DNA from: Ditylenchus dipsaci
Taxonomy: Eukaryota; Nematoda; Chromadorea; Rhabditida; Anguinidae
DNA length: 64,000 nucleotides
Reading direction: 5' to 3'
NCBI GenBank assembly: GCA_004194705.1
Contig: SADC01001184.1
Span: forward strand, 496,001 to 560,000
This document shows positions 48,580 to 59,396 of the stretch, piece by piece. Numbering within the stretch: the stretch's first letter is position 1; each line of letters starts with the position of its first letter. Position numbers and translations under genes: made by a program. The notes below the pieces were generated by a model, which did not search any database, was not told where the DNA came from, and worked only from the letters and a program-made list of their open reading frames with translations.

Positions 48580-49025
48580 GTTTAGGTATCATCCAGATGG
48601 TCTAGGTATCATCTAGGTGTTTTAATTAATATCCAGATGGTTCGGGTACTATCCAGGGGGTTGGTACCATCCATGTGATTTGGGTACCATCCAGGTGGTT
48701 TGGTAATATCCAGGTGTTTTGAGTGATATCCAGATGGTTTGGGTACCATCCATGTGATTTGGGTACCATCCAGGTGGTTTGGGTAATATCCAGGTGTTTG
48801 AGTGATATCCAGATGGTTTGGGTACCATCCATGTGATTTGGTACCATCCAGGTGGTTTGGGTAATATCCAGGTGTTTTGAGTGATATCCAGATGGTTGGG
48901 TACCGTCCAGGTGTTTCAGGTAACATCCAGATGGTTTGGGCACTATCCAGGTGATTTAGGTACCATACCGGTGGTTTGGTACCATTCAGGTGGTTTGGGT
49001 ACCATCCAGATGGTTTAGGTATCAG
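48580..49025. repeat. GGTACCATCCAGGTGGTTT minisatellite
   Basis: Roughly 20 copies of an 18-20 base unit (GGTACCATCCAGGTGGTTTG, with variants GATATCCAG and AATATCCAG) show a higher-order period of about 110-120 bases. Long minus-strand frames across it are by-products of the repeat. It occupies the centre of the hAT-like element. Confidence 0.9.
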
Positions 49026-49889
49026 CAAATAGTATTTCTCCGCTTTTCGGGTAATTACCGTAATTACCCGGGTAATTACCCGGGTAATTACCCGGAAAGT
49101 ATTTCTCCGGAGAATTACCCAACCCTACAATGAAAGACGAAAGAGAACTGTCCCGCGCGAATTCAAACATTTGAAATTCTCGTTGTCGGCGACGGCTATG
49201 GTCCTTTAAGGAGCTTGCTACTGTCGACTCCCTCCTTAACACGTCCAGCCCTGGTGCGCTCATCGCACTATACGGTAGAGTAAAATGTGCTTAGCACGAT
49301 GGTACCGGTCATTGTCGCTTTAATCCTTGACCAAGTTAGGTAAATGCTCAAAAAACCAGTTTCTATGTTTTGATTTCATCAACGAAAACGCCAGTACCTG
49401 ATAAGGTATTCCTTCGACATTCGAAAATTTCGAATGTGGAATACAAAATTATTCAATTTAGTCATTTTCAGATCTCATTTTTACTTCCAAATAAAGACAA
49501 AAACAAGACAAGATCTTGGCCAAGATCTTGTCTTGCTCTAATTTTGACTAAAAATCTTGTCTTGAGATCTCTCTTGGTTATTTCTAAAAATCTTGTCTTG
49601 GTTTTCTGGCCAATCTTGTATGCAAAATTTACAAAAAAAAATCCGACAACCCATTTTATCGTTTTAAGGGCCATAAAATACTCAAATTCTGTTTTTGGGC
49701 CTTTTGAAAGATTTAAAAAATGACGGACGGAACGATTCCGTCGCGCCTGCTGTCCTAAATTTATCTGAACATTTTTAACAATGTCCCGTCCCGGTGTCCC
49801 GTCAGGAAAAAAATTATTCAAATTTCGTCCCGTGTCGTCCCTAAAATGTGAAACTTTCATCTCAAAAAAAAAAAAAACGGGCATAACTG

Positions 49890-50390
49890 AATTCTGCAGC
49901 AAAGATTCTTAATTTGTAGCAAATTATCTTAATTTTGCAGCAAATTTTCATAAAATGACTTGGATTGCTCAGAACCCCACCCTGGAGTGGCCAGAAGCCC
50001 TTGACAGTTGTTTTTCGAGGGTTGATTGAAGGGGGGGGGGGTGATAAACTTTTTGCGAAAATTCGATTAGGCGGATAAGAATTTTAGTCCGATGGGCTTA
50101 ATCGCTCAGAATTTCACCCTAGACTGCTCAAAACCACCATAAACCTGAAATTCTAAGCGATCAAGCCTATCGGACTAAAATTCTGATCCGCCCAATCGAA
50201 TTTTCGCAAAAAGTATACCCCCTTTCAATCAACCCTCAAAAACCAACTTTCAAGGGCTTCTGGCCACTCCAGGGTGGGGTTCTGAGCAATCCAAGTCATT
50301 TGATGAAAAATTTGCTGCTTTTTAAGATAATTTGATGCAAAATTAAGATAATTTGCTGCAAATTAAGACTTTTTGCTGCAATGCAAAATA
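49890..50390. mobile_element. Fold-back with TTTGCAGCAAATTATCTTAA arms
   Basis: Outer arms of AAATTTGCTGC and TAAGATAATTTG units surround a core (about 49955-50308) homologous to that at 36708-37058: ACTTGGATTGCTCAGAACCC, CAACTTTCAAGGGCTTCTGG. Same core, different outer tandem arms. Confidence 0.8.
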
Positions 50391-50398
50391 CAGTCATT

Positions 50399-51194
50399 GC
50401 TCTATCACAATTGTAAGTGTTAATGTGAATGTAAATGTGAGGTGTCTTTACAATACCAAAAACATTTACATTTACACTTACGCATTCACAATACGAATGT
50501 GAATGTAAATGAAAATTTTCGACTTATCATCACTTCTATTATTAAAAGTTAGGTTTTTTACCCAAATACCAATTTTTATAAGTTGTATAACTAGTATTGA
50601 AATACTCGTCATCAATAAAGCGCTTTTAGTATTATCTGAAAATATTTCATTTACAGTCAAACCTCTCTACTATGGCACCCCCAAAAGTTCGTTCCCGCCT
50701 TGGGTCCGACACTTTTTTTAACACGATTTTTGAAGTTTTTTATAAATGCTCTTTTGACAGTCTGGTCCCAAATATCGCAAGGATTCCGATTTGCCGATCG
50801 TTTTTCAGAATTATAAAAAAAATTCTTCTAAAAAAGCAAAAACTCAGTTTAAAAACAGGAAAATTCAAAAATTTCTGTTTTTAAACTGAGTTTTTGCTTT
50901 TTTAGAAGAATTTTCTTTATAATTCTGAAAAACGATCGGCAAAATCGGAATCCTTACGATATTTGGGACCAGACTGTCAAAAGAGCATTTATAAAAAACT
51001 TCAAAAATCGTGTTAAAAACAGTGTCGGACCCAAGGCGGGAACGAACTTTTGGGGTGCCATAGTAGAGAGGTTTGACTGTAATTTGCATTTACATTTACG
51101 TTCGTATTGTGAAAGGGTAAGTGTAAATGTAAGTGTAAATGCAAGGGGTTTTTCACAATACCGAAAACATTTACACTTACAATTGTGATAGAGC
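50399..51194. mobile_element. Inverted-repeat element with GTAAATGTGAATGT arms
   Basis: Ends GCTCTATCACAATTGTAAGT and its complement, with CATT on both sides (50395-50398 and 51195-51198). Inward lie tandem hexamers GTAAAT/GTGAAT. The layout matches the element at 6757 (terminus, hexamer array, CACAATAC spacer). A pogo-like MITE is inserted in its centre. Confidence 0.8.
50654..51079. mobile_element. pogo/Tigger-like palindromic MITE
   Basis: Ends CAGTCAAACCTCTCTACTAT and its complement, TA on both sides (50652-50653 and 51080-51081), and arms of almost 200 bases that are nearly identical. It is nested in the preceding element. The phrase AAAACGATCGGCAAAATCGG also occurs near 23042. Confidence 0.92.
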
Positions 51195-51853
51195 CATTAT
51201 GCCCTAAAAAAACACACGTGAAAAAATATAAAAAGTAGAAGATTAAGAACAGGGAAACATAGTGCGTAAAAAAATCATATACCGTATTTCCTCTAATAGG
51301 AGTACATGTCCAGTTATTTTTTAATCTTCCGAAAATCGGGAAAATTTGAGGTCGATGTGGGTGAAAATCCAAAGTCGAAAAAGCGGAATCGGTAGAGCTT
51401 GTGGGATTTAAAGGAGGGGTGAAAGATGTTAAGGAGATAGTCTCGACACGAAAGGATTTATCCAAGTTTTATTTTTTAAATGTGGTTTCTTGAGCCATAT
51501 TTTGTGGACAACTAGCGTTACGATGTCAGACGAACTTGTGCAAAACTAAAAGTTGGATTAGCATCATCAATATCAGAATTTCTGAATTCCTTCGAAAATG
51601 TGCTGAAAATTGAAATATAATAGAAAGCTAGCCAACTTTTTTCAGTGGTTTGTCTTCCCCTTTCATCTCAATTTTAGGGCATTTTTGAAAGGATTCAGAA
51701 ATTCTGACATTGATAATGCTAGTTCAATTTTCAATTCTATACAAGTTTGTCCGACATCGCAACAGCGAATTGTCGACAAGATTTGGCTCTAAAACCACAT
51801 TTAAAAGAAACAAAAGTTAGATAAATTCTTTAGTGTCGAGACTATCTCCTTAA

Positions 51854-52075
51854 AGGGGCATGATCGTGCCCGATTGGGAGAAAAGGCGCGAACCAGCAGT
51901 TCTTTTCTTTCTCGATAAATTTTTACATTCGTTCTCGTCTAGATTTTTAAGTTTTCTCTCTAGTTTTTAAAAGCAGTATAAGGTCATCTATATCAGATTT
52001 GACGCAGAACGAGTGAAAAATGGGACGATTCGAAAAAAACTGCTGGTTTGCGCCTTAACGCATGGGCATGCCCCT
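51854..52075. mobile_element. TTAA-flanked MITE, second copy of the 25536 family
   Basis: TTAA lies at 51850-51853 and 52076-52079. It is about 222 bp, in the opposite orientation to the first copy, and keeps GCGCGAACCAGCAGTTCTTT and CGCCTTAACGCATGGGCATG. Confidence 0.9.
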
Positions 52076-53009
52076 TTAACAGCTTTCACCCCTCCTTTAA
52101 AAGGGGGGGGGGGAGGTGCACATCGAGGAGCGAATATTTTGAACTCTCAAGTTCGATTCCCAGTGGGTGCATACCTTTTTTTAACTGCATTTTTTCACGT
52201 TTTTATGTACGATTTTGGTATAAAAATTATGCTCGGGCTCTTAGCTATTCAACAACACCATCAGCGCACGCCTAACAACTGCCCCGGCTGAGTTGCAGGC
52301 CAAACACCACCTGAAATATGTTTTTGTTCGAAAAACCATTCCTTTTGGGTTATTCTTTGATTGGTTTGATTGATACCTTTTGACTTTTTTTACAGCTCTA
52401 CACGTTTTGTATACCAATGTGTGACCAAGATTCTAGGCGTTCCCTTAAGCTATCACAGAAAGGAAAAAAGTAAAAGTTAGTTAAAGCTAAAATCCAAAAA
52501 TGTTTGATTTGTGCCATACTACGCTTCAAATATACTCTTTTGACGCTGGATCAAATCTTTGCAAGCTACCTAATTTTTTCAACCGATTTTGGTGTTAAAT
52601 AATATCCATGGGATTTCCCTCGAAATTCTGACTCTAGAAAATTGATATAAATTTGCGAGAAGTAAGTAAAATGAGTAGAGGAGGAGGTGAAGAAAACCAA
52701 AGTAAATGGTTTATCGTTTATTTTTTTATTTTTCTCTTTATTGTGATGGTCATATGCATGAAATCGCAAAATTAAGGCCGTTGCTGACAAAGCTCATTCA
52801 GACTTTGCCGAAACATTGATGTTTCGGCGAAACAAAATCATGTTCCGGCAGAAAAATCATGTTTCGGTCCATGTTCGGCGAAACAAAATTCTGTTTCGGC
52901 AGAACATGTCCACCGGAACATACCATTCGAAACATCGATTAAATAGAACTTATTGGTTTGGGGCGGGGGGGGGGGGGGGGGTCGGGTTTTCACTTATTTA
53001 AAAAATAGT

Positions 53010-54510
53010 GTTTAAACAACTCCTAAGCAATTTTTATATGCTTCAAACGATAAAAACGTTATTTTCTAACATTTTTCCACACAAAAAATGGTATTTTTGA
53101 AAAAAATTTTGACTTTTGCTTGGGGGACCAAAGCAAATTACCTTGTATTAAGGTATTCTACCCCGTTTCGGTCACTGGAGCTGGGCAAAAGAGGGCTTGA
53201 GTATAGAATCCCCCCACGGGGACTGATCAGATCGAGAAGATAACATCATATTCGTGTTTCTCGACCCCGATTTCATGAGAAAGCCGGCTGTTTTTTTGGT
53301 TCTGAGAAAAAAAAATTTTTTCGATCCACAGGGGGGGTATCATGGTTTTTTAGTCAAAATTTGAAAAATTTGAATTGGCGCCTTTTGAATTTTAGAGGGA
53401 TTAAGGGCTGTATAGGGAGGGGAAGGGAATAAAAGGGGCCACTAATGACTCAGGGCCCACTAACAAGAAGATGTTGAACATAGTTTTTGAATACTGGGGC
53501 CTACCGCATAAATAAACTCTGGTATGCATGCTTTTTCATGCATCCAGAGTCACTTTCGAGTGATTTGGGTCTAAGGTATGTGGGTGTGCGCATCTCAACT
53601 CCAAGCTCCCAAGCCCCCTGCGCCCCCGAAGGGGCGCAGTGGGCTTGAGAGTTAGAGATGCGCGCACACACTTACCTTAGACATGATTCCGAGAAGTACT
53701 CTTGACCATAAAATGCATATAGAGTCTTTTTTTTGCCACGGCCCAGTTGAAAAACATGGTGAGGCAGGCGCAGAATACAAAAATTTTGAACTTTTAACGT
53801 TCTGCCATAAAACTGGCCCCTTTTATTCCCTTCCCCTCCCAATACAGCCCTTATTCCTTTTAAAATTCAAAAGGCGCCAATTTAAATTTTCAAATTTTGA
53901 CTAAAAAACCATGATACCCCCCTGTGGATCGAAAAATTTTTTTTCTCACAACCAAAAAACAGCCGGCTTTCTCATGAAATCGGGGTCGAGAAACACGAAT
54001 ATGATGTTATCTCCTCGATCTGATCAGTCCCTGTGGGGGGGATTCTATACTGCAACCAAAAAGAGTCTCTTTATGCATTTTCAATCAAGAGTCTTGCTCG
54101 GAATTATGTCTAAGGTAAGTGAGTGCGCGCATCTCTAACCAACCAAGCCCCCTGCGCCCGGGGGTTGGGGTTGAGATGCGCACACCCACATACCTTAGAC
54201 GCAAATCACTCGAAAGGGACTCTGGATGCATAAAAATGTATGCATACCAGAGTTTCTTTATGCGCTAGGCCCCAGTTAACAAAACTATGTTCAAATTCCA
54301 TCTTTTTGTGGTATCCAGGCACCCTTTTAGGTCTGATTGCCTTGGGGGACCAAGGCAAAAAGTCGAATTTTAGTCAAAAAAAATATTTTTCTAAAAATCC
54401 ATTTTTGTGTGGAAAAATGTCAGAAAATAACTTTTTTTTTTATCGTTTTAAGCATATAAAAATACTTAGGAGTCATTTAAACACTAATTTTAAATAAGTG
54501 AAAAACCCTT
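53010..54510. repeat. 1.5-kb nested palindrome inside the PIF element
   Basis: Three concentric inverted pairs can be read: TTGGGGGACCAA with AACATTTTTCCACACAAAAA (53075-53140 against 54340-54420); CCCCGATTTCATGAGAAAGC with its partner (53268 against 53960); and CTAAGGTATGTGGGTGTGCG with its partner (53570 against 54180-54200). No coding frame is convincing. It may be a separate fold-back inserted into the transposon. Confidence 0.7.
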
Positions 54511-54737
54511 TGAAGGGGTTCATCAGATTAACCTTTTAGTCTTTACACTAAGGTTTCTTATGATTTGTTGATTTGAGGCAATTGTTGAGAATTTTCATTT
54601 TAGCTCGAAGTGCGATTTAGATACCACGCTCCCACGCATCTCCGGTCTATAAGTGGTAAAGAACGCCTAGCAGTTTTCTCCTTTAGCTATAAAAATAGTT
54701 AATTCATTTTAAAATCGACACTTAAGTTTCCTATCCT

Positions 54738-55525
54738 TTGGTTCTACCTATCCAGCTGTGGCACATGTATTTGGTATCGGAGATTCGACTGTCAAGGAGC
54801 TTTGCCTCGAAGTCTCGACAGCTGTTAGAATATTTGCCTATTCCAACTTGTCCGATATGGCTAGCCAACTCAGAGAAATTTAGAATCCTAAAGGCCGAAA
54901 AATCAGTTCCAGTGTGTTAGGTCGGTGGCCTGCTGGCTCTCTTCTCTGTTGATGCTGTTATCCTTTGCTCTGGCCTTAGGTATCTTCTCTCTTTTGTTCC
55001 TTTTTTTCAGCTCTCGGTTTAAACTCTCTCAGTTCCCTCATGCAATTGGCGCAATAGACGGAGAACATATTGGACTGGTAAAGCCAGATCGGTCAGGTGT
55101 TGAGTTCTACAATTACAAGGTACGTAAAATTTTTTATCTGGCTAGAAGCTAAAGATTTTATTGTTAGAAGTTGCATTCGATCGTAATGCTTGCCATGGCG
55201 GATAGCGATTATCGTTTAATTTGTGTAGACGTAGGAGCAGCTGGAAGGAACAGTGATTCAGCACTTTGGCGAACTTCTCCAATTTTGCGCTTCATGGAGC
55301 TGCAGCTGATATTCCACCAACTCAAGGCGAAGAACTCCCCTATGTTCTGTTAAGCGACGGAGGTTTTTAGCTGACTGGCCTAGCAAGATTTTTACTTTAG
55401 AGGTTGTTGAATTAAAATTTTTTTAGGTGATTACTCCGTATACTCAGCGTGGGGCAGATGAGCAAGCCAAAATCGATTTAACTGAACGCCTCAATCGTGC
55501 TCGAACTTTTTGTCGTTTTTGAGGA
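54738..55525 (+). pseudogene. PIF/Harbinger transposase, decayed
   Basis: Several exons read AHVFGIGDSTVKELC (helix-turn-helix region), FPHAIGAIDGEHIGLV (first catalytic Asp), LHSIVMLAMADSDYRLICVD and GRNSDSALWRTSP, LPYVLLSDGGF (second Asp region) and ERLNRARTF (third acidic region). This order is that of HARBI1-type DDE_4 nucleases. A stop directly after GGF and a frame change near the end make it non-functional as written. Confidence 0.85.
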
Positions 55526-58096
55526 CTGAGAAATCGTGCACAGATTTGACATAAGTTATATAATTTGCAGAACGACATGATTTAAGTGTCGGAAAAAAAT
55601 TCCGACTATTTTTAATTTGTCGGTTGAGGGAGTTGTTGGGGATAAAGCACAATAAGGCTTTAATACATAAAATCTAGAAAACTAGACTATTGATTCAAGA
55701 ATTGTGTTGAATAGAATGTAGAGAGCAATTTGAAATAAAGCTCTTCATTTTTCACAACTAAAAACTAACATAAATTGCCCAATGGCTCTGCTCCTCCAGG
55801 ATTACAATAAGAAAAGACTGTGTGCAGGGAAGGCAGAGTAAATCTCCCACAGTCAACTAAAGTGCCTAGTGCACAGAATACAAAACAATCAATAAAATAA
55901 AATATGCAACGCTCACGCGACATTAAGCCCTTATTTATTTAAGTACACGAACAAGCAACGTCGGAGACCAGCTAGCTGGAGAGACACCGCTGAAAATCGT
56001 GGGATTGTCAAAACGCCATTCCTCATATCATTCTTCTGATGTCAGTGCTGTGAAGAAAGTCAAGTCAGATGAGCAATTTGGTTAGCTACTGTCTGCAATG
56101 GGCAAGAAAAAATGAACCCTTTGTCACTTGAAGTGGAAGATCTGATGGAAACAGTGCTTAAGTATACTGGAATTGAGAGCCTCAACCACTTCAAAAGTGA
56201 GCCCGTGAGTGCCCAAAAGTGAGCCCCAAAGTTGAAATATAATATCATTCATTTACAGAGCAGCTGCAAACTTTTATTGCTGACTGGTAGGATTATATTG
56301 CGCCTACGATGCAGAAACGAGCTTCCGAACAGCCCGGAGAAGAAGATAGTGCAGAAAATCAATATTAGATCCATCAAAGGCATTGTTGTGTTGATTAGTG
56401 AGTTGAATAAAGCTATTATTTGCCGTAATTAGTCTGTATTTTCCTTCATTGATTTTGTAGGTGAATGTTTATCCCTACTAAATTAAAAATTAGCCATCCA
56501 AACTCCATGTTTCGGAACCCCTGTTCCGCAGAACACTTCGACCTAAACAACTTCGTGTTTGCCGAAACACCAACCGAAACATTATTGTCTGGCAGAACAT
56601 GAATGTTTCGGTTGATGTTCCGGTGAAAAACGTGTTCTGTTCCGGTGTTTCGGCGAAGTCTGAATGAGCCTACAGTGAAACAGTGCTGGAAATGGTTGCA
56701 ATAGGTTGCTAGATACTTTTTGACCCTAGAAGTGAGTTAAGCTACTAAAAATGTACTAAAAATAGGGTGTGCAGCCAGTGGGAGTCGAACCTTAGAGTTC
56801 CAAATATTCGCTCCTCGATGTGCACCCTCCACAGCCCCTTAATATTCAAAATCATAATCAATTTACGATTTTTGCGCCAAATCAAAAAATTCGAAAATTG
56901 ACTGAGATTTCTATACATGTAAACTCTAAGTAACCCTAGGTCTGTAACGGACTTCATTCTTATCTGTTTTAGGTAAACTTATCCGCAAAAGCTTCCTCAC
57001 ATTCAGGGCATTAAAATAAGTCATCACTCACCTCAAAGATAAGCAAATTTTTGAGTTTATAATATAGTTTTCGAAAAATATACCGAAACACATCCTCTCG
57101 CTTTGCAACTATAACTGGTCTGAAATTCTGTATTATATTTGAAAGCTCGAAAATGGGGGCTGTAGCCCGATAGAAAAGTAAATTTGCTACGATTTCGTAC
57201 CAAAGAAGTGTGCAAAAGATACAGATTTGGGTGGTTTTATACAAAAGTTAGACAGAAAACGCAAAAACCCCTAATTTTACTCGTAAAAATACCAGTTGTT
57301 TGCTTCAAATGACCTCTAGCTTCTAAATTTCTGACTATGGCAAAAATCGGTCTGACTTTTCTTGTAGCTGAATGTCTGGGCTATCTTTTGGTGTATGAGC
57401 CGTACTGAAATCGACGACTTTTTTTTAGAATTTTGACGGAATGAAATTTGGTATAATTTTCAGGCATGATGAAGGCTCGCAATTCAAGTCAAAAGAAGCG
57501 GCTTCAAGATCCGGATCTGGCAATACGGAGTCAAATGGTTCAAAATCAGAAAACGCATGCAAGAAAAGTCCTCGGTGAACAAATGGACAATCAAAAACTA
57601 GCTAAAAAAGGATCAGATGAGCAAGCTCAGGAAGCTGGAAGGATGCGTCTTTGTAAGCTGATATGCCTTACTATTTGGTAGTGTTAATGACTTCTTACAA
57701 CGAAACAGGTCAAAGAAAAAAAGTTGGAAGATGAATCAAAAGCAGCACTCTCAGTCAAGAGACAGCATGCAGCAGTAAGTAGGTGGAGTGAAGAGCCTCG
57801 AGTTGAATGAGCAGCAGGATGAAGTGATAGCCAAGTTCTGCAAAATCTTCCCTACGATGGACGTTGAAAAGGTTTTTGTCATTGTCTCAGCAAATCTTTC
57901 AATAATATTTTTTCTAGACAACCGCAGCCGACTTGAAAGGCGAGAGCAAGGAAGCGTAGAGTCTATTTTGCGAGAAGTTCAAGGGTGCAGTAGTCGAATA
58001 CAATCTGGGAACAATTTTGCGGATGGATGCAAGAGGGATACGCGATGAGCCTAACACTCTTGCTGCTCCGAAGGTATAATTCGTATGTTGCAATAC

Positions 58097-59018
58097 GGCT
58101 CTAGGTGAATTCGTCCACGGTGAATTCGTCCACAAAATAAAATTATATTTTTCTACACCTATTAGTGTGTTATAATTGGGTTTGGCGTAATTTACTGTGT
58201 TTAAACAATACAATTCAAAGTTTATTGGTAACGAAAAACAAACAAAGTTGAACAACAAATTGATAATGATTTCATTTCTTTACTTGCTCGAAACATTCAA
58301 TACGGCCTCGAAGTGATTCCCGCCGGTGAAGACAATTGGCTTGACAACGTTCCACTTGACAATCGCAAATCTAAACGTAAAAATCATTACAACCATCAGT
58401 CAATAGCAATACCTTGGTTTCCTTCGTTTTCCCCATTTGGTCGGCCAACGTACGAGTCCTCAAAGTAATCCAGAATCGGCTCCATCTGCTCTGCGAACCA
58501 GATATTCCCTGAAACAATAGTTAATTACCGAAAATATAACAACAACAGTTATACCTTAGCTTGGTAAAGGCCATGGTTCTTTTTGGTTATCGGGAATACC
58601 CGATTCTTACGCATAAATTGTCTTAGCACGACTGAGGTCGGGTATTCCCGATAACCAAAAAGAACCAAGGCCATAGATACTTCTTCGATCGGAGTGAAAG
58701 CCAGTGCAAGTCTCTTCCTAGTATTGCACGGGGCGCTTCCTTGCTGCTGATTGCTTGCTCCTGAAAGTTCCGTTGCATCCTCTTCAGATCTACGCGGCTC
58801 TTATCCCCGAAATGATTGTGCTTCTGCGTCATCGTTGCTTCGGTTCCGGAACTAACTGCGCGACCTAAAACATATATACGCTAGAAAAAATTTGAACAAT
58901 CAAATTGAAGAAATAACGCCAAATTTTATTTTTGTGGACGAATTCACCTGTGGACGAATTCACCTGTGGACGAATTCACCTGTGGACGAATTCACCGTGG
59001 ACGAATTCACCGTCGCCC
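58097..59018. mobile_element. Mutator-like (MULE) fold-back with 15-bp tandem-repeat ends
   Basis: TTGCAATAC is duplicated exactly (58088-58096 and 59019-59027), and copy 1 of the host gene (38473-38484) gives the empty site. The ends are tandem GGTGAATTCGTCCAC units, two on the left and five on the right. Inside, minus-strand exons include MEPILDYFEDSYVGRP (58413-58508), a signature of the C-terminal part of animal MULE transposases, so the 9-bp duplication and coding remnant agree. Confidence 0.92.
58560..58670. repeat. Inverted pair in MULE element
   Basis: CATGGTTCTTTTTGGTTATC with GGGAATACCCGA faces TCGGGTATTCCCGATAACCA with AAAAGAACCAAGG around a loop of about 25 bases. The right half includes coding sequence of a minus-strand exon (58635-58862), so the left half looks like an inverted duplication of it. 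Confidence 0.8.
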
Positions 59019-59396
59019 TTGCAATACTTCTTGATTTCTCATGAATTGCTTTCAGATCATATTTCTGGCAATTGAAGGCGTTTTCAACGCGGAAGGCGAG
59101 AAGTGATGAGAAGTGGAAGGAGACGTTGTCAGAAGATAGTAGAAAGGCCACGCTGAAACTCACAGAAACGTTATCTAGCCGCAAAGTATTTTAGGCTAAA
59201 CATTGTCCTCATTATTTTTTTTTTAGAATTGTTTGTTTGATTTGATTGGTTGACTGAGAGTTCATTATTTTTTTCGCCAATAAAGAGACTTAATAACTGA
59301 GTGTGGTGCTTGAGGCTTTCTTGTTTTCCGAATTTTTAATCTTTTGTATTTGTGATTTGTACTCGTGAAAATGAAATTGGTGCAAATAAGGATATA

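Larger units (their letters stand above)
47936..49127. mobile_element. hAT-like fold-back, GGGTAATTACCCGG arms, with cargo
   Basis: TAGGGTTGAGTGATGG and AATTACCCAACCCTA termini are flanked by an exact CAATGAAA duplication (47928-47935 and 49128-49135). Arms are self-complementary GGGTAATTACCCGGGTAATT runs and ATTTCTCCGG. Inside are a tRNA-like B-box stretch, a CCGTATT MITE and a 440-bp minisatellite. Confidence 0.93.
47814..49205. mobile_element. TTAA element abutting the previous one
   Basis: It begins AGACCACAGCCGTCTCCGAC right after TTAA (47810-47813) and ends CGACGGCTATGGTCCT before TTAA (49206-49209). Long arms share GTTTGAATTCGCGCGGGACA. It shares its left TTAA with the neighbouring element. 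A hAT-like element (47936-49127) sits inside. Related ends occur at about 2790-2812 and 34330-34470. Confidence 0.9.
52790..56671. mobile_element. PIF/Harbinger element, 3.9 kb, with tandem-repeat ends
   Basis: Ends AAGCTCATTCAGACTTTGCC and the complement of AGGCTCATTCAGACTTCGCC lead into tandem TGTTTCGGCGAAACAAAATC units (52812-52930 and 56505-56655). ACA is duplicated (52787-52789 and 56672-56674). The empty site is the homologous repeat near 40313-40336 (GACAGCAAAGCAGTGCTG). A decayed PIF transposase (54738-55525) lies inside, so the element class is well supported. Confidence 0.9.
57185..59340 (+). pseudogene. Unrecognised intron-containing gene, copy 2 (interrupted)
   Basis: The start MMKARNSSQKKRLQDPD at 57466 follows TTTTCAGGC. 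Exons continue through QAQEAGRMRL, LNEQQDEVIAKFCKIFPTMD, AADLKGES, EYNLGTILRMDARGI and, after a 922-bp transposon (58097-59018), IIFLAIEGVFNAEG, then EKWKETLSED and KLTETLSSRKVF in a shifted frame. A TAG follows KEA. The copies share flanks back to about 57185, so the duplication included upstream sequence. AATAAA is near 59279. Confidence 0.6.

Noticed and set aside
48609..49028. 139-codon minus-strand open frame rich in Pro, Trp and His
   Set aside because: It is the read-through of an 18-20 base minisatellite inside a transposon. The frame repeats and has no domain.
49468..49902. 144-codon minus-strand frame
   Set aside because: Low-complexity, contains AAGATCTTG repeats and has no recognisable domain. 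No promoter or splice context.
58623..58832. Minus-strand frame starting MTQKHNHFGDK as a host gene
   Set aside because: It lies wholly inside the MULE element, next to a transposase-like exon, so it belongs to the element.
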